This document shows, one piece after another, positions 60,964 through 64,000 of a stretch of DNA of 64,000 bases. Origin of the DNA: Flavobacteriaceae bacterium PS02337 (GTDB lineage Bacteria > Bacteroidota > Bacteroidia > Flavobacteriales > Flavobacteriaceae). The stretch's first letter is position 1; each line of letters opens with the position of its first letter. Below the pieces are notes generated by a model. That model did not search any database and was not told the origin of the DNA. It was given only the letters and a program-made list of their open reading frames with translations. The translations under genes and the position numbers were made by a program. The stretch spans positions 186,001-250,000 of the forward strand of contig JASCOE010000001.1 in NCBI GenBank assembly GCA_029959285.1, given 5' to 3'.

Positions 60964-61302
60964 TTGGATATTCAGAAAATTAGTGATAAAACACAAGTTT
61001 TTCTTTTAAATGTTCCAGACAACTCTTTAACTCTTTTTAAAAATTCATCTTCAAACTTAGAAGAAGAAATTATAGAAAAAGCACAGAAACGCTTTCGCGA
61101 AAAAATCGATTTACCTTTAATTCCAGAATTACAAACTGAAAATTGGAAAGAGAGAACAAAATCTCCTCTTGGAATGACGGATGACGGAATATTATTTTTT
61201 GATGATTCTAAAATAAAAACAGAATCACCGAAAAGAATTGAAATCAACACAGCCAAGAAAACGATAGAAATCAATAAAAAACCTTGGTGGAAAATTTGGT
61301 AA
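60964..61302 (+). pseudogene. Possible 3' part of a split gene (or TTG-started small CDS)
   Basis: 112 codons in the same frame as 60682-60954, with the only early start a TTG nine bases after the upstream stop. The content is well-formed protein (IEEKAQKRFREKIDLPLIPEL-like region, LGMTDDGILFFDD, ending KPWWKIW). The next ATG is at codon 69, which would leave only a fragment. I lean to a continuation of the preceding ORF interrupted by TAA, but a coupled TTG gene is possible given other TTG starts in this window. Confidence 0.5.
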
Positions 61303-61335
61303 CAACTTTATAAACTTCAAGAAGACAATTTCGAA

Positions 61336-61788
61336 ATGAGCAAACTAATATATTTATATGTTTTCCTTTTAATCTCGAAAATATCTTTCTCTCAAAAGAT
61401 AAATTTAATTATTAAAATAAATGAAAAATTATTAAACGAGGAGGTTACTAATATCGGCATAGAATTAGAATCTGGAAAAAAGTTTGTTGTAAATTATTAT
61501 CCTGGAGATCTCATTTTAGGCGATGAAGTTTGGAAAATAATTCAAAATGAAAACATAGATAAATTTTCATTGTATTTTGAATACAACACTTATAAGAAGG
61601 GAAAGCAAGAAACTGCAAATTTCAATATTAATTTAAACAAATTCTTGCTTAAGCAACCTTATATCATAGTAGACATATTTGATTTTCGAGATAAAAAGTA
61701 CAAACATTGGTATCAATGGATTACAAAAGAAAATTATCTTGTACAATTGACATATCCGGGTTCTGGATTATATATTAGAAGAAGATAA
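61336..61788 (+). CDS. Secreted protein, unknown
   Basis: 150 residues. Signal peptide (MSKLIYLYVFLLISKISFSQ). A beta-strand-rich domain (INLIIKINEKLLNEEVTNIGI, FSLYFEYNTYKKG) ends with many basic and aromatic residues (KHWYQWITKENYLVQLTYPG). No family is recognised. It is close to the previous ORF (33 bases) and probably transcribed with it. Confidence 0.6.
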   Translation: MSKLIYLYVFLLISKISFSQKINLIIKINEKLLNEEVTNIGIELESGKKFVVNYYPGDLILGDEVWKIIQNENIDKFSLYFEYNTYKKGKQETANFNINLNKFLLKQPYIIVDIFDFRDKKYKHWYQWITKENYLVQLTYPGSGLYIRRR

Positions 61789-61797
61789 AACAAACAT

Positions 61798-61810
61798 AAA
61801 ACGTTTTCGT
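61798..61810 (+). promoter_or_regulatory. 13-mer shared with the gdhA leader, possible operator
   Basis: AAAACGTTTTCGT is identical to 29411-29423. It stands about 52 bases upstream of the predicted pgi -7 box. Confidence 0.4.
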
Positions 61811-61861
61811 AACTAATTGTTATATAATCGTGAACCGTTCTCCTTTTAAAAGTTATTTCAG

Positions 61862-61869
61862 TATTTTTG
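61862..61869 (+). promoter_or_regulatory. Promoter -7 box of pgi
   Basis: TATTTTTG, 33 bases before the pgi ATG. Confidence 0.6.
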
Positions 61870-61902
61870 TGTTTCAAAGAACAAACTCAATTATAGATAA
61901 AA

Positions 61903-63546
61903 ATGGCTTTAAACACAACAAACCCAACTGGGACTGAAGCGTGGAAAAATCTCCAAAACCACTATAACGCAATTCACGAAACCACAATACAAGAATTGTT
62001 TCAACAAGATAGTGTCCGCGCTGAAAAATTCAATTTGCAATGGAACGATTTCCTTGTAGATTATTCTAAAAATAATATTAGTCAAGAAACTATTTCACTT
62101 CTATTAGAATTGGCAAATTCAATCGGATTAAAAAATGCGATTGCTGATTATTTTGGAGGTGAATTAATTAATAAAACAGAAAATCGTGCAGTTCTTCATA
62201 CGGCTTTACGTGCTCCAGAATCGGCAATAATTAAAGTTGATGGGGAAAACGTAATTCCAGAAGTTTACGAAGTAAAAAATAAAATCAAAAAATTTACAGA
62301 AGAAGTAATTTCTGGAGAAAGAAAAGGTTACACAGGAAAAGCTTTTACTGATGTTGTAAATATCGGAATTGGTGGTTCTGATCTTGGTCCAGTTATGGCG
62401 GTTGAAGCTTTGCAGTTTTACAAAAACCACTTAAATCTTCATTTCGTTTCAAATGTTGATGGCGATCACGTAAACGAAATCATTAAAAAATTAAATCCTG
62501 AAACTACTTTATTTGTAATTGTTTCTAAAACTTTTACAACTCAGGAAACGCTTTCAAATTCTGAAACTATTAAAGAGTGGTTTTTAAAATCGGCTTCTCA
62601 AGAAGATATTGCAAAACATTTTGCGGCGGTTTCTACAAACATTAAAAATGTAACAGAATTTGGAATTAACCCTGACAATGTTTTCCCAATGTGGGATTGG
62701 GTTGGAGGAAGATTTTCTCTTTGGAGTGCCGTTGGATTAAGTATCGCTTTGGCAATTGGTTTTGAAAATTACAATCAATTATTAGTTGGCGCAAACGAAA
62801 TGGACGAGCATTTCAAATCAACAGAATTAGACCAAAACATTCCAGTAATTTTAGCTTTATTAAGCGTTTGGTACAATAATTTTTATGGTGCCGAAAGTGA
62901 AGCTTTAATTCCTTACACTCAATATTTATCAAAACTAGCTCCTTATTTGCAGCAAGCAACTATGGAAAGTAACGGAAAAAGTGTTGGCCGTGACGGAAAA
63001 CCTGTTAATTACCAAACTGGAACCATTATTTGGGGAGAACCAGGAACAAACTCTCAACACGCTTTCTTTCAATTAATTCACCAAGGAACAAAAAGAATTC
63101 CAACAGATTTTATCGGATTCGTAAAACCACTTTACGGAAATGAAGATCATCATGATAAATTGATGTCGAATTTCTTTGCCCAAACTGAAGCTTTAATGAA
63201 CGGAAAAACTCCAGCACAAGTTCAAGCAGAATTTGATAAACAAGGACTTTCTTCAGAAAAAGCATCTTATTTATTGCCTTTTAAAGTTTTTACAGGAAAC
63301 AAACCAACGAATACAATCTTGATTCAAAAACTGACTCCAAAAAGTTTAGGTTCTTTGATTGCATTGTATGAACATAAAATTTTTACTCAAGGAATTATTT
63401 GGAATATTTTTAGTTTTGATCAATGGGGAGTTGAATTAGGAAAACAATTAGCTAATTCTATTTTGGATGAAATTAATTCTAAAACTGTTAAAAGTCATGA
63501 TAGCTCAACTTCGTTTTTGTTGAATCATTTCTTGAAAAATAAATAA
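61903..63546 (+). CDS. pgi: Glucose-6-phosphate isomerase
   Basis: 547 residues, the standard size. It interconverts glucose 6-phosphate and fructose 6-phosphate. Signatures: [17 protein letters not shown] (phosphate loop), [25 protein letters not shown] with the catalytic region, MESNGKSV with the catalytic Glu, [15 protein letters not shown] with the ring-opening His, and [14 protein letters not shown] with the late Gln/Lys. It is preceded by its own promoter and closed by the terminator at 63580. Confidence 0.97.
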   Translation: MALNTTNPTGTEAWKNLQNHYNAIHETTIQELFQQDSVRAEKFNLQWNDFLVDYSKNNISQETISLLLELANSIGLKNAIADYFGGELINKTENRAVLHTALRAPESAIIKVDGENVIPEVYEVKNKIKKFTEEVISGERKGYTGKAFTDVVNIGIGGSDLGPVMAVEALQFYKNHLNLHFVSNVDGDHVNEIIKKLNPETTLFVIVSKTFTTQETLSNSETIKEWFLKSASQEDIAKHFAAVSTNIKNVTEFGINPDNVFPMWDWVGGRFSLWSAVGLSIALAIGFENYNQLLVGANEMDEHFKSTELDQNIPVILALLSVWYNNFYGAESEALIPYTQYLSKLAPYLQQATMESNGKSVGRDGKPVNYQTGTIIWGEPGTNSQHAFFQLIHQGTKRIPTDFIGFVKPLYGNEDHHDKLMSNFFAQTEALMNGKTPAQVQAEFDKQGLSSEKASYLLPFKVFTGNKPTNTILIQKLTPKSLGSLIALYEHKIFTQGIIWNIFSFDQWGVELGKQLANSILDEINSKTVKSHDSSTSFLLNHFLKNK

Positions 63547-63579
63547 AAAACAGAAATTTAAGATTTCCGTAACATCTTG

Positions 63580-63618
63580 AAACGTCTTAATTTAATAAAA
63601 ATTAAGACGTTTTTTTAC
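63580..63618 (+). terminator. Terminator of pgi
   Basis: A perfect 14-base stem, AAACGTCTTAATTT and its complement, with a five-base loop and a run of T. Confidence 0.93.
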
Positions 63619-63836
63619 ATAAAATACCGACAAAAAGTAAAGAAAAGGCGTCAATTTGCGTGTTTTCACCTACACAACAACTAAAATAATTACGTTTTTA
63701 ACAAAAAATACTTGCTTAAATTTAAAAAAACAGTGTTTTTATTAATGAAAATCAAACAATTCATTTTAATGCGCAACACAAAAGACAAAACTCGTTTTTC
63801 TTAACATTTCGATAACATTATCTAAGTTAATTGTTA
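63619..63836. other. Intergenic region after pgi
   Basis: The rest of a 324-base gap. AT-rich, with no ORF and no repeat that I could recognise; it ends in the promoter box at 63837. Confidence 0.4.
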
Positions 63837-63844
63837 TAATTTTG
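63837..63844 (+). promoter_or_regulatory. Promoter -7 box of the receptor gene
   Basis: TAATTTTG followed by CC, 26 bases before the ATG at 63871. Confidence 0.55.
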
Positions 63845-63870
63845 CCAAAAACAATTAACTCAATAACAAA

Positions 63871-64000
63871 ATGAAGAAAATGAAAAGAATTATTTTTATT
63901 TTAATTATTTTTCTATCAGCCTTAGGTCATGCCCAAGTTACAGGCTCGGCAATGTCAGGAACTGTTAGATCAAACAAGGGAGAAGCGCTTCCAGGTGCAA
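63871..64000 (+). CDS. Probable TonB-dependent receptor, N-terminal fragment
   Basis: 43 codons visible, cut by the window end. A signal peptide (MKKMKRIIFILIIFLSALGH, cut after GHAQ) is followed by VTGSAMSGTVRSNKGEALPGA, the start of a carboxypeptidase-like regulatory (CarboxypepD_reg) domain that usually precedes the plug of TonB-dependent receptors in Bacteroidota. The receptor body is outside the window, so an Oar-like or other CarboxypepD_reg protein remains possible. Confidence 0.6.
   Translation, partial: MKKMKRIIFILIIFLSALGHAQVTGSAMSGTVRSNKGEALPGA

Overview
This 64 kb window looks like ordinary chromosome from a Flavobacterium-like member of the Bacteroidota. The evidence is AT-rich DNA, the Bacteroidota promoter signature TAnnTTTG ahead of many genes, weak or absent Shine-Dalgarno sites, TTG starts of the form TTGAAAAA, a type IX secretion gene (porZ), a complete Bat (aerotolerance) operon, a eukaryote-like IleRS and a DksA-like protein without zinc cysteines. 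I see no rRNA, tRNA, CRISPR array, prophage or insertion sequence.

Layout. 1-3.9 kb: the 3' end of an HMG-CoA synthase gene, then a leftward group of small membrane or secreted proteins, a membrane LytTR regulator, a GNAT acetyltransferase and an odd protein that reads as a degenerate ABC ATPase. 4.1-9.8 kb: aminopeptidase P, ferritin, an alpha/beta hydrolase, a first pair of Roadblock/LC7 genes with a divergent tiny basic gene, and a lone ABC ATPase with a small membrane partner. 9.8-18.7 kb: AddB-like and AddA-like recombination proteins separated by an OmpA porin and kbl. 18.7-25.5 kb: lspA, a second copy of the tiny-gene/Roadblock-pair module, the DksA-like gene, ileS and recO. 25.6-36 kb: porZ, gdhA, an outer-membrane barrel gene, a cystathionine gamma-synthase gene, a lipoprotein gene, an AlbA_2/Schlafen-type protein and two oxidoreductases. 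35.9-45.5 kb: the Bat operon (MoxR, DUF58, BatD-like, BatA, BatB, BatC, BatD, BatE) with a four-helix-bundle gene lodged in it. 45.6-54 kb: a YfbK-like VWA lipoprotein, 5-formyl-THF cyclo-ligase, an aspartoacylase-like enzyme, UvrC and a patatin/barrel fusion. 54-60 kb: aromatic amino acid catabolism (hmgA, hppD, kynA), DUF3108, an M23 peptidase and a candidate small RNA. 60-64 kb: small unknown genes, one of which looks split by a stop codon, then pgi and the start of a probable TonB-dependent receptor.

The most interesting points are: (1) a three-gene module, a divergent small basic protein plus two tandem Roadblock/LC7 proteins, present twice about 11 kb apart in opposite orientation, with no MglA-type GTPase beside either copy; (2) a protein that follows the ABC ATPase fold pattern but lacks the Walker A lysine and LSGGQ; (3) a promoter-hairpin-terminator unit without a convincing ORF between hppD and the DUF3108-kynA genes; (4) an apparent in-frame nonsense codon joining 60682-61302; and (5) many intergenic palindromes and word-iterating spacers, several of which recur within the window.

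All calls come from reading the sequence. No database search was run, so family names rest on motif recognition.
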